A stretch of DNA of 64,000 nt from Gnetum montanum (taxonomy: Eukaryota; Streptophyta; Gnetopsida; Gnetales; Gnetaceae). Shown in pieces: positions 35,640 to 46,871 of this stretch. The notes below the pieces were generated by a model. The model was not told the DNA's origin. It searched no databases and saw only the letters and a list, made by a program, of their open reading frames with translations. Location of the stretch: contig MNCI01020452.1 of the NCBI GenBank assembly GCA_015680685.1, positions 163,674 through 227,673 on the forward strand, in the 5' to 3' direction. Numbering within the stretch: position 1 is the first letter of the stretch; every line of letters begins with the position of its first letter. The position numbers and the translations under genes were made by a program.

Positions 35640-36800
35640 AAGGTTTTATTTGTTGATTGTTAACTAGTTACTTTTTGTCTAGGCTATTTGGATTGTAGAT
35701 GATCATGACCCTCAATGGAAAAGTCTCATCAATAATGTATGGTCCTTCGCACAATGTTTGGAATTTGGTTTGTTGAGGTACATGTGTAGGATTCCAATAA
35801 AGAATCTTGTCTCTTGGTTGAAACTATACTTTTCTTATTTGAAGGTCATGGAATTTCTTGTTGAATGCCTTATGCATCTCTTTGGATGATAGGGCCATTA
35901 ACTAATTTTTATCTTGGAAGTTGAGACTCATTAATTGTTCTTTTTATGCTAGAATTTAATCTAAGTCAAGGTCATAGGTAGTAGAGAGTGTACAAAACTC
36001 AGATTGGATGGGCAATGTTGGTAGTTTTTTGTACACAAGCTCGTAGGGAGAAATAACCTATGGGAATATTTCATGTGTAGTGATAGGCCCAAAGGGAATC
36101 ATTTAATTTAGTGCTCCAATCCCTTTAGTATTTTCTAATGGTACGTGTTAAGATTTCTGTAACCTCCCAATTAGTGACCTCAGCTTGGCCATTAGCTTGG
36201 TGGTGATATGGTGTTATGAGTTTATGTTCAACCTCCAAGCATTACATTAACTTCTGAAAAGTGGAACCTATAAAATGAGTTCCATTATTAGAAATTAATA
36301 CATGCGGTACACCAATCCTATTTACTTTGTTTTGTTATACAAACTGAGCAATAGCGGTGGATGTACAGTTAGTGATGGCTGCTACTTCTACCCACTTGGT
36401 ACAATAGTCAACTACAACTATTATATATGCTTTTCCATTTGATAAAGGTGTGATGGAACCCATGAAGTTAATGCCCCAAATTTTAAATGGTTTGAGAGAT
36501 TGTATCCATTGTTGTGGCCCCTCCATTTGAGCTATCATTCCACCATCCCTCTAGAAATTATCACAAGCATAGAGGAAATTATGTGCATCCCTAAAGATTG
36601 TTGGCCAATAATACCCCACCATGAGGATTTTTATGGCTATGCATCTCCTAGCATAGTGGCCCCCACAAGGACCTTTGTGAGCATCTTGAATAATGAAAAG
36701 TTGATTTTTATTAGGGACACATGAACATACCAGGCCATCAGGATAAACCTTATAAAGTTTCTCATTAATCTCCAGCAAATATTTAACCCAGTGAAGAAAT
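35640..36800 (-). pseudogene. El-G integrase
   Basis: Zinc region: GHYARRCIAIKILMVGYYWP and FRDAHNFLYACDNF (about 36660-36550). Core: WGINFMGSITPLSNGKAYII (about 36480-36420), where the first Asp is Asn, then LISNNGTHFIG with the second Asp also Asn, then NGQAEVTN with Glu present (about 36190). C-terminal: LCEGPYIIDETFPL (about 35760). The Asp to Asn changes are single G-to-A transitions in the coding strand. Confidence 0.88.
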
Positions 36801-36959
36801 TTCTCTTTATTTCTAGTGTCTAGCCCTTGCAGTAGTTCTTACATGAGTAGATAAGTGAGGATGGTTTTGTGCCATTTTGGTTCATCGGGCATTTGTACAT
36901 AGATAACATTTGCAAGAAGAGATTTGTTAGGGAATTAATTAGATAAAGGACTCTCTTTC

Positions 36960-37330
36960 TTCTTGTCATCCCATCTTAGTCATGATAAGTGATCTATGAT
37001 CACATTCTCCACACCTTTATGATCTGCCATCATGAGATCAAATTCTTGCAAAATCATGAGCCACCGTATGACACGGGGGCTCACTGTTGGTTTTTTCATT
37101 AGAAATATAATGGCACTATGATCTGTCTGCACAAACACTTTGTAGCCAAGCACATAGTGCCTAAACTTCTCTAAAGTAAACACCACTATCATCAACTCCT
37201 TTTCTATGGTGGTGTAGTTCAGTTGTGCACTTGTGATGCTCTAGCTTGCATAGTAAATGTAATATGGATGTTTTTTTATCATCCATCTACGTAAGCACTA
37301 CCCCAAAGCATAATTTGATGCATAGATCAT
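36960..37330 (-). pseudogene. El-G RNase H
   Basis: ASNYALG, TIEKELMMIVV, LEKFRHYVLGYKVFVQTDHS (37170-37111) and FLMKKPTVSPRVIRWL. This is close to El-C 16975-17320 and better preserved. Confidence 0.85.
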
Positions 37331-37479
37331 CACATGAAATGGTCTGAACCAATCTAGTGCTTGAAGAATGGGACTTTCAACAAGCTTTTGCTTCAACTAT
37401 TGCAATGTTGGTTCACATGCAAGGGTTCAGATGAATGATGCATCCTTCTTTGTCAATTCTACCAATGACTTGGTGATGT

Positions 37480-38205
37480 TAGAAAAATTCTTGATGAATC
37501 ACTGGTATTAGCCAGTATGAACAAGGAATTATCAAACTTCTTTGACTATTTCGGGTTAACTGATTATTCCTTGGATGACCCTTATTTTTTTTAGGGTCCA
37601 CCTTGATTCTTGCTTTTGAGATGCAATGCCCCAATACTATGCCTTCATGGACCATAAGATGGCTCTTTTACTAATTGAGTTAGAGATTTATTTCAATACA
37701 TCTTTTCAATGCCTACTCAAGATGGTTTAGGGCTTGCTTGAATGTAGCACCATAGGTAGAAAAATCATCTATAAAAACTTCTACCCTACTATCAATTTGT
37801 TTTTGGAAAATGCTAAGAACTAATTATTGAAATGTGGTTGGGGCATTACATAGACCAAATGGAATTTATCGATAAGTAAAAGTCCCCCAAGGACCTATAA
37901 AAGTTATCTTTGCCTAGTCCTCTAGTGCAATTCAAATTTGGTTATAGCCACTATAACCATTAAGAAAGTTGTAATAACTATGCCTTGAAATGGTGTCCAG
38001 TACTTGGTCAACGAAAGGCAACGAGAAACAAAAGTTGCCATGTTGATTAGCCAGAAATCAATGCACACTCACCATTTACCTTCTTTCTTTGGTACGATCA
38101 TGAGTGGACTAACCCACTTACTATTTGCAGTAGGGTAGATCAATCTTGCTTTGAAGAGTTGTTCAATATCCTCTTTGAAAATTTGTTTTAACTTGGGATT
38201 CAAAC
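37480..38205 (-). pseudogene. El-G reverse transcriptase
   Basis: ANSKWVSPLMIVPKKEGKW (about 38135-38075), VCIDF, then after a frameshift VEVFIDDFSTYGAT at about 37790-37745 with an intact FIDD catalytic box, then [22 protein letters not shown]. Several stops. Confidence 0.88.
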
Positions 38206-38869
38206 ATCATTGTGGCTATCATTTGAGCTTGATGGTGGGATCAATGTATATTCAGTGCTAGCATATTCTTGGATCTATCCTAGTGAGTTTGGAATATAAC
38301 CAAGCAAAGGTTGTTGATCATTTTTCCAAAAATTTTATCAATTTTCTCTTTTGTTCTATAGCAAGCATGGCATTAATAATAACCAGCCTTCCACTTTTCA
38401 AAAATACATACTCCATTCCAACTAGTAGCATCTTCAATTCAAGGGGCTCTTGTTTAAAGTTGTCAGGAATTTCCAACTCATCCCAATTGACATCATCATT
38501 TTCTCCTTTAGAGAGCTAGTAATGAACATGCTTGAGTTCATCCATACTTGCAACGTACTCATACATTAGGCCCTTAGTTGGTTCTATGCATAATGTACTA
38601 CTATTAGCATTAGCTATCAACCATTGGGTGCCTTCTTATTTTTTGGCTGCTACATACAGACATTTCTGGATATCAGCGTCTGGTGCATATTTCTTGCATG
38701 CAGAGATAGATGTTTTCTTTACTAACCATAACTTCTACACATAATGACACCCAAAATCATTGTATGTGATACATGGAACTCTCTTCTTCTTGATCTTTCC
38801 AAATTCATTTTCTTTTGATATTTCTAAGGAAAGATCTCTAATGCCCATTTTGGCATACATAGTACTTAG

Positions 38870-39187
38870 TCACACCTTTTTCATAATGATTGAAAAGTCC
38901 CCCTTGTAGTTCTCCACTTTGATTACTAGGAAATTAGCAGGATATAACCACCCAAAAATGGTGGTGAAAATGTCTTCAACTAGTTCCAATGAAATAATGA
39001 TGGACTGATCCTTCAATTCTAGATAGATGTTGCTATTCTTCAAAGGAGGAAGGTTCCACATTATGTACATCTCATGGGAGATCAAATTAACACTGGAACC
39101 AGAGTCAAGAAGAGGTTTGCAAGGATTATTCCTAGCAATTTGCAAGTAAACTAGGGGACTTCTGAGATCAACTAATTTTTTGGGCAA
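38870..39187 (-). pseudogene. El-G aspartic protease
   Basis: Open over 105 codons. LRSPLVYLQIARNN, then KPLLDSGSSVNLISHEMY with the DSG catalytic triplet, then NIYLELKDQSIIISLELVED and a VIKVENYKGDFSII end. It is full length compared with El-C 14932-15411. The linker IRDLSLEISKENEFGKIKKK follows (38840-38780). Confidence 0.87.
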
Positions 39188-39189
39188 TT

Positions 39190-41137
39190 TACTAGCTTGA
39201 ATCTAATAAGATATAGCATGTGTTAGTATTATAGTATGGATTCAAGAGGGATTTTGATTTGAAGAGGACTCCGATAAAGAGGAAATAGAGAAAGGTGGAG
39301 GAGCAAGGTTACCAACCATTGATGTGTCCAAGGGCTTTGGTGGACTATGAGGTTGGAAGAAGGATCTTTTCTTTGTTCATCGTTCTAACCCATTGGATGG
39401 GTTAACCAATTTCAGGTTAACTACCTTCATAGTGTTCCTTTGCTATGGTTATGCAGGCAATTCACCTTGCATGGACGAAGTAGGTGGTAGTTGTGTAGGA
39501 GGTGGAGGAGTAAGTGCAAGAATAGGAGGTGCATGAGGGTAGTAGGTGGTATCCCTCCTTGGATAGGATGATTAGTATGTTTTAGGAGGGTACTAGTGAG
39601 ATTGATAAGTAGCAATATGACTAGTGGATTCCCTTAAAGATTAAGGTTGTTGAACGTAATAACCATAGGGATCTAGTTGCCGGTAAGGGTATTTTTTTCT
39701 TGGAGGTGGCAATGCCCATGATTAAGGTTGCTACCACTGTTGGTAAAATTCATGAGGTTGCAAGGAGTTCCACTTGGATAGTATTGCTATGGTTGGTGGA
39801 ACTTCTGAGGATTACCTTTTGGATAAGACAATCTTTTGGGTGTTTGCCTTTGTGCAAGTCGTGGATGCAAGGCATACACCCTAGATTCCTACAAGTGTAA
39901 TATAACTAGATAACATTCCTTAGGATGTTCATACTGGCAAACATCACATCCACCATCATCATCTAAATTGCTATTCACAACCATCATTATTGTAGCCATT
40001 TTACCTTTATCCTTAGATATGGCACGTTCAGCCTCCTTATGTCTCCAATGCTCTCACTCACCGCTTTGCTTCTTGGACTCTTCAGCAATTTTTAAGATAG
40101 CTTGAAACTTATTGTTCATGGAGTCCCATAATTGATCAACCTTAGCTGTGATTTCTGATTGCAATTTCTAGAATGACAAGGTTTTCTAATTTACCATCTC
40201 ATTTCTGATGAATTCATCCTCACTATCATAAAATATAATCCTTTTTTTCTGGATAGAAGGGTCTTTATTGTATGCTTCTACACTTTCACATTTTCTCAAT
40301 TCTCTATCCTCCTTGGCTACCTACTTAATTAGTTTTTCGATTCGATGGGTGCTTAACTCTATCAATCTCCCTTGGGCATAGACACCAAGGGTTTTCCTAG
40401 TTTCAAACCTCAACCCGTCTACGATATGGCAAAGCTGATCAAGCTGAGAGTATCCATGGTCAAAATACCTATGCAAAAGAGAGTAGTATCGTCCAATAGT
40501 AGCATCCAAGGGCTCATGATTCCCTTGTTTACACACTTGAATTTGTTTCCTTAGATTGGATACTTGTGAGTACATTTGATTTGTCATTGAATAGTTCCAA
40601 CATTATACTCCACTACCTAATTAATTCTAGTTCCAAGAATCGATACCAACTTTCTACTTCCTTTATAGGTTTCCTTGGAAATAATTTTAGCTTTTTCTAG
40701 TTATTTTCAATAATTTGCAAGGCACATGCATCCTTGAAGGCCTATAGATGATTTTTTGGATCAGCATCATATCCTCCCTCGAGTCAAACAATGTTGTTCA
40801 TATTCAGCCTCTTTATTCTAGTCTCTTTCATGTGCTTAGTTGGAATCCTCATAGCCTCTACAATATTTAACATGCCTTAAGTAGCATGTAGAGGTTCATC
40901 AAGGACATGATGATGGTGCCTGCGATGTTTCCTACTAGCCCTTCTTTCTTGATTATGGGCTTCTCTAGATTATCCACATCTTTGGTCATGACTATCCCGA
41001 TGATAGCTTTTATTGTTTTGGCCCTATCGGTCACCTTCATCACAGTTATTTATTCTACAGCCATGATTTGAACTAGATGAAAAAGATGATGATGATGATG
41101 ATGAAGGGGAACTTGTTCCATGTTGGCACCTATCATC
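39190..41137 (-). pseudogene. gag: El-G gag, main part (after the El-H insertion)
   Basis: It begins in a Ser-run (encoded by the CATCAT/GATGAT repeat near 41085-41105) and an Arg/His-rich stretch. Then RIPTKHMKETRIKRLNMNNI (about 40850-40790), the capsid domain with SNLRKQIQVCKQGNHEPLDA and QLCHIVDGLRFETRKTLGVYAQGRL (40587-40321), and a zinc knuckle CDVCQYEHPKEC-Y at about 39953-39908, where the last Cys of the usual CX2CX3HX4C is replaced. A Pro/Tyr-rich tail follows. The N-terminal part lies across El-H at 49878-50451. Confidence 0.87.
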
Positions 41138-41142
41138 CTTCC
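41138..41142. repeat. Target-site duplication of El-H, left copy
   Basis: CTTCC, repeated at 49873-49877. Confidence 0.9.
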
Positions 41143-42004
41143 TAATGAGTGGATAGTTACCTCTACAATCAACCATATGAATACAAGCATTCACGCATGA
41201 TCCAGTTGAACTTTGTAGATGGGCTAGTTGTGGTATTTAGATAGTTACACGTCGATCACAGTTCATTGTCTTCTCACCTAGACTAGTATTTACTTTTTCA
41301 TGTATGGTTTAGTCTAGAGTGAGGTGTATGATGTGGTTCTAAACTAGTGCTACTCTTAGAGGCAATGGAAAATAACTTTGTTTTAAGCTAAGAGGGAATG
41401 GTAGAAAAGAATCTAAGCTAGCCTAAGTGCTATGAGCATTCATCCCTAATCATCCATACACATCTTGAACCTCATGTACTACTTCTACAATTACCAAGCA
41501 TATATTACTTGAGTGCTCCTAGATACACTACTGGGTTACCAAGTAGTCACACTTAAATGCTTGTGATTAAGTTGTACTCATTTCGCATTTAATAACAAGG
41601 ATAGTAAAGGAAGGTAAAGAAATATTAATTAGGAAAAAATAAATAAAAATAACAATTGAGAAATTAAAACTAAGTGAATGCTACAATGATGAAATAATCT
41701 CAATCTTTATTACCATTCATGCGTGTATCCAAGTAAGTCACACTCAAATAAAGGTTCTGTACAATTACAATCATCACACTATGAGCATGCATTGGAGAAA
41801 GAGTTGAGATGAACTAAAAATGAACAAAAAAACTCTACTTCTACACCTACTTCCTCTAATTTTTTCCTATGCATCCAAATGTGGTATTTATAGGATAAAA
41901 TAGGAACCATGATAACGTGTATTTGATATCATTAGATAGGCCATGATATCATGCACCTGATATCGTGGGTCTGATATTAAAGCCTGACAAATCATGGTTC
42001 ATCA
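41143..42004 (-). repeat. El-H 3' LTR
   Basis: 862 bp on the minus strand: TGATGAACCATG at 42004 to CTCATTA at 41143 (CA end mutated to TA). TATA box at 41885-41892. GATATC/GATATT words lie at about 41925-41990. Confidence 0.93.
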
Positions 42005-42020
42005 TATCTCCACGACTGAA
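42005..42020 (-). other. El-H polypurine tract
   Basis: TTCAGTCGTGGAGATA on the minus strand, directly before the 3' LTR. Confidence 0.8.
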
Positions 42021-42067
42021 TGAAAACTTGTCCTTGAGTCGAACAAAATGAAAACAAGCCCAATTAA

Positions 42068-44917
42068 TTACATAGTGGATAGGTATGGGATTATTTGAAA
42101 CATAGATAGAAAATTACATAATTTACTGGAACTCATGTGGTTCTCGGTGGTGGTGGCTCCTCCATGGGTCTCTTCCCTTTGTCTTATGCTCCCGGCTTTG
42201 GAAGTTGATGGCTCTGAAGGAGTGCCTGGAGCTTTTCCTCTTCTTTTCAAGGGCCCTATGCAGTCCATGCTGATGCTCTATTATTTGATAGAGTTGATAC
42301 CTCCCATGGGCATGGTAGTTGCGGGAACATCTAGTTGGCCTTGATATACCAAGTCACAAACAACTATCATTCCTCTTCATAGGCTTTGGCTTTGTCCTTG
42401 TATTCCTAGTAATCCGTAAGTCATCAAGCCAAGTCTACTACAACATCCTTTTTTCCTTAGTAGTTAGCCTTGACTACCTCTAATTCAAAATTTTCCACTT
42501 CTAGTTTTTGTAGCATCTTCTTGTGCTTAGCAAATTCTATTTCATATTTTGCATAAGTGGTAGCTACCTGCTTCTCCAGATCTATTCTTGAGCATCTTGC
42601 TATTAACATGGCTAATTTGGAATATCGTAGGTTTTCCAATTCCATGTACTTCATAAGATCTTATATTTGTAGATCCTAGCTTTTGAGCTAAGCTTGGTGG
42701 ACAAATGCATAGGTATCCAATATGGCCCACCAGTCAATGTTTTGAGCACTAAGAGTGTTGATATGGGTCTTGGCCATATGGATTTATTTTTTAGCTACTT
42801 GCTTGTACATCCTCAACTAGTCTCTTAAGTGTTTCTTTAGCTTTTCATGTCTCTTGGCCTCATCTTGCCACGTGCTTATTTCAATTGCCTTATTTTAATG
42901 GATGGCACACACCTCCTCCATTGAAAGGGTTCTATTTTCTCTAGCTAAACGATTTATGTCCTAGTTGACCCTGACTAATTTTTCTCAAAACTGCTAAAAT
43001 TTTTATTTGAGAACCTTCTTTTGTTTTTTCATAGTGGTCAATTGAAGATTGTCTATGACAAGCTATTTATTCTCCTCTTATAAGGCCTTGAGTGCTTTGG
43101 CATGTGCATATGTCTGCACTTGTGCCTTCAAATCATTCCAATCAGCCTTCTGTTTTTCCTCTACCACCTTCTTATTTTCTACCAAAAATTTAGTAATTTT
43201 CTTTGTCCTAAAAGACTCTAGCTAGTCTATGGGGATAAATTGAGATGGATCTCACTATGCAACTTGCAGGGTGATGAGCTTCTCTTGGAGTCTTTTCAAC
43301 TCTATTTCTACATGCTCAACCCTAATCTCTACCATGACCAGCTTTCCTTTGGTGGAGATGAGGTCTGATTGAGTTGTTCTAACATCTTGAGGGATGTCAA
43401 ATAGGTACATCATCACTTGTCCTATCTATAGCAACTGATTGAGAACATCCTCATGCTCCATAAGAGTCATCGAGAGGCTAGTTAAAGTTTGAGCATTACG
43501 TGCTCTTGTAAAGTTTGCTGGTGGCACAACAGGGACATTGAACAATTGTTTTATGTGATCTATGACCACTTCTATAGCTCCCAGTACATCTTGGTGCTAC
43601 ATGACCACTACTGTGACCCCTTCACCAGTTTCTAATTGCCCCTAGAAAGATGCAGCATTCCCTGAGATCTGTTATGACCAGTGCATTTCCCCTCCTCCTG
43701 TTTGGATTGACACCTCATCCCGTGCATGATTGATGGAGACCATGGATCTTATGGTATCATTGATGAGCTGGAAGAGATTGGCATCATCATGACTATCCCA
43801 GCTGACTATCTCAGCGATGGCCCTGAGTTGGCTCATCAATAGTTGATAATATTGCAGTGGTAGTGATGGTTACTCTTGCTGGCATGTGTTGGGTCCTTCT
43901 TCTTGTTGTTGACTAGGCCTTGTTCTTGGAATTTGGCTAGGCCCTACAATTTGAGTTATAATGGGCTCCACCATCTATACTTGTTTTGGCTCTAGTGTCT
44001 CACTAGCACTTTTCCTTGGGGTTGGTGGCTTCAGAAATTTAGTAAATGAAGCATGTTGGGCTCTTCTGAGGACATCATTGGTGTACCCTAGAATTCTAGC
44101 ATGTCGACACAACTTCCTAATGAGATAGGGAAAGGGTAATGCCAACTTCCCTATCTTGCATTCCTCAAATCACCTCAGAATCTCTGTGTCATACAGATGG
44201 GGTAGGTTAGCATTAACCTTGCCCATCAATATAGCACTTCCTCTGGCTACATATGTGGAGATTCTATTAAATCCTCTTATGGGGAAGATGTGATAAGTAT
44301 CGATCTTGAAATAGATCCTCTCTTCTAGGGTCAACTCTCCATACACCTTGTCTTCCTTGCCATACACCCTTTTTAACCAATGCATCAACATCAGAGTGAG
44401 TGGGAAAGTGAGCAACTTTTGGCTGTGTATTTGAAATATTTAACACTTTTAAAATGGCTATGGCAGAGAAATCAATAGAAACACCATCAATATCAACTAT
44501 GGTAGCTTCTTCTTTATTTTTCAAAAATTGGTACATCTCTCCCAAGTACCAAGCACCACTTTCAGAGAGGATAGGCCATAATGGGGACCCTTTGAGTTGG
44601 TTCCTAATTGATTTAGGAGTGAACTCAGTGAAAGGTCCAATGTTGAGTTCCATAATCATGACCACAGATGTGGATCTTTCATGGATTTCCTGAACACATT
44701 CTGGGGACAACATGAGATGTTGTTTGTATTTAGGTGCTTTAGCAGCTCCTCTTTTAGCCTATCCCAATTGCATAGTAACAAGAGGCTCTTGATGGATGTT
44801 GAATGATTTTGCCTCATATTCTATATGTTCCTCAGGAGATGCTTAGCCTTTGCCTCTCCTTGGTCATTTGAATGCATCTTGAGAGGGTCCTCCTTGCTAT
44901 CCACATTTAGGAGCCAT
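42068..44917 (-). pseudogene. El-H accessory ORF: plant-transposon-like domain plus long coiled coil
   Basis: The ATG at 44917 reads MAPKCG, like MASRPKC in El-F. The frame is nearly continuous for more than 800 codons with one frameshift near 44390 and scattered stops. Residues about 60-260 (44740-44160) form a folded domain: IRNQLKGSPLWPILSESGAW, LGEMYQFL, VDIDGVSIDFSAIAILKVLN, RIYFKIDTYHIFPIRGFNR. This pattern recalls the putative plant transposon protein family often found in Athila-like elements (recognised by eye only). Then a Gln/Pro/Thr linker, then long Lys/Glu/Leu heptads (about 43400-42450: EIELKRLQEKLI, LEKQVATTYAKYEIEFAKHKK), and a Ser/Thr/Pro tail ending near 42130. No transmembrane segment is evident, so an envelope role is unlikely. 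Function unknown. Confidence 0.75.
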
Positions 44918-45187
44918 GTGAATTATACCCTTACTTCTTGCCTTTAATGAATTCAATTTTTGTTTTTTGTGATTTAGAGTTAAGAAATTTTATGAAAATT
45001 TCCCCTAAAATTTTTGATATTAGGCCCAATTTGATTAGGTGGCTCCAAAAATTAATTCTCATGGTATGAGTGAAGAGAGAAAGTTGATTTGGCAATGTGT
45101 TTAATAGTTCTATGGTCATTTACCCTTTATGATATCTTTCAAGCAATGATCAATTTTAGAAAAATTATGTGCAACTTAAAGTGTACC

Positions 45188-45203
45188 CTTTCCCCACAAC
45201 TAA
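45188..45203 (-). other. Polypurine-like motif between the internal TATA and accessory ORF of El-H
   Basis: TTAGTTGTGGGGAAAG on the minus strand. Same type as the tracts near LTRs, but about 3.2 kb from the 3' LTR. Confidence 0.45.
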
Positions 45204-45369
45204 GATGAACACTTGGGGTTCAGATAAGTTCAATCGGAATGGGATTTGAAGCATTAATAATCAAGTTCTGGATGTTTGAATGATAGGTGCGCAAGCTAGT
45301 AAGTTCGTGGAGGAAAATGTGAACAACTCCCCTTGCATGAATAGTGTAAAATGATTTTGATATGCGAGG

Positions 45370-45470
45370 GGGTCCATATATATAGTTTTTATGGACACTA
45401 TATCGCATACTTGATAGCGCAGACCCGATATAGCATCGAACCCGATATTGAGTACTCGATATCAAGGCCT
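45370..45470 (-). promoter_or_regulatory. Internal U3-like promoter candidate before the El-H accessory ORF
   Basis: On the minus strand: GATATCGAGTACTCAATATCGG, then further GATATA/GATAGC words, then CTATATATATGG (TATA at 45376-45384). The same kind of GATATC cluster plus TATA makes up the U3 of the El-H LTRs. The ORF start is about 460 bp downstream. No polypurine tract or TG start precedes it, so it is not a plain leftover LTR. Confidence 0.55.
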
Positions 45471-46871
45471 ATTGAAAATAGGGTACTTAGTAAAATTAAT
45501 GAATTTCTAAATTTCCAAGGCCAAAAATGAAGGATTTGAGGGTAATTGAAAAGGTCTAGGGTAACATTGAATAAACTAGGAGGCACAAAAAGTATAATGG
45601 GGTAGAATCTGATAATGAAATTCATGAATAGAATGAGGAAAAAGGACATGTTATGGTGCATAGGAATGTTGGAATTAAAAGGATGATAAAGGAAAGAATA
45701 GATTTTGAAATGTAATGCTTAGAGGGTATAAAATTATGTGATGATGATGTGCAATGAGTGTAAATTATAAAGGTTACACAAGTGGGTCCTCCCCAAACCA
45801 GGTTCCTACCTATAATGCCCTTACGTAATCACACTTGAAAATGTCTGTGGGCACTAAAAGGGGTAAATGTAATCCACACCAGTTCCACAAAACACACACA
45901 TGTAGATACCACCATTATGAGATATGAATTCAATGCTTCAAAATACATGAGTCACAAATACATGAACAATGAGATGGGATGAATTGTAGAAGGGATTGTA
46001 GAGATTGGGAGATGAGGTGATTGACCAAGGGCACAATGAATCCCAAGTGTAGGGTGTGATTAATGTGTCATTAGCCTATCACTCCAAAATCAAGACCAAG
46101 TCCATTCCTTCAATTAGTGAAATCGCATTGTTTTATCCCATGATGAACAACCATAAGAGCACCATAACAACAAGGTGTATGATCACTTGGCATTTCATTT
46201 AAGGGAGGAGTGATTTGGAATTTCTTTGTGGTACTATTATCTTGATCTTTTCTTTTCTTTTTTTATTTTGAATGCTTAATTCAGATAAGCTACCTACCTT
46301 TAGTCATGGATGCATATCTTTCTAGTGGGAACCCCTAGAAGAGCATGGGATTTATTTTATTGAGTGCCTTTATTACTCTTACTTCCATTTTTTGTTAGAT
46401 ATAAAAGGATCTTAGTACAACCAGGCTACATGGTAACTCCTACAAATGTCACAAAAGAGAATCCATGAGTCCCCTTGATGTCACACCCTGGCCATTCCAT
46501 CTTAGTCCATTATTTTTCGCTTTGGACATAATGAGCACAAAATTACTTTAAGTTTTAATGATGTCAAGAATATCATTGGATAGAGAGTAGAACCTCTTAT
46601 TAATAGAATGGATGGGTGGATGTGATGGGCTTGCTATACAAGTAATTAGTCACCTAAGACTTGATAGCATAAAACAACACCTCAACCAATGAGTCAGATG
46701 AGTGGTTTATTCATAGATGAGATTACCCATAAAAAGATAAAAAGATAAAATAATAAATAAAAAGATGAACCAATTAGTAAAAAGATAAAAGAAAAAATTG
46801 AAAGATGAAAAACTGGTAAACAAAAAATTGTAAAATTAAAGAAAAGGAAAAACATTTATTAATTCTATTTG
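45471..46871 (-). other. El-H non-coding region between gag and internal promoter
   Basis: No pol remnant could be read. The block at 45775-45835 (minus: GGGCATTATAGG, TTTGGGGAGGACCCACTTG) matches El-C 19851-19892 and El-G 34205-34262, so this is the family 3' region. It is placed upstream of the accessory ORF instead of before the LTR. Confidence 0.6.

Noticed and set aside
45370-45470. Solo LTR inside El-H
   Set aside because: No TG start, no polypurine tract, no LTR end and no target duplication could be found, so only the U3-like resemblance is kept.
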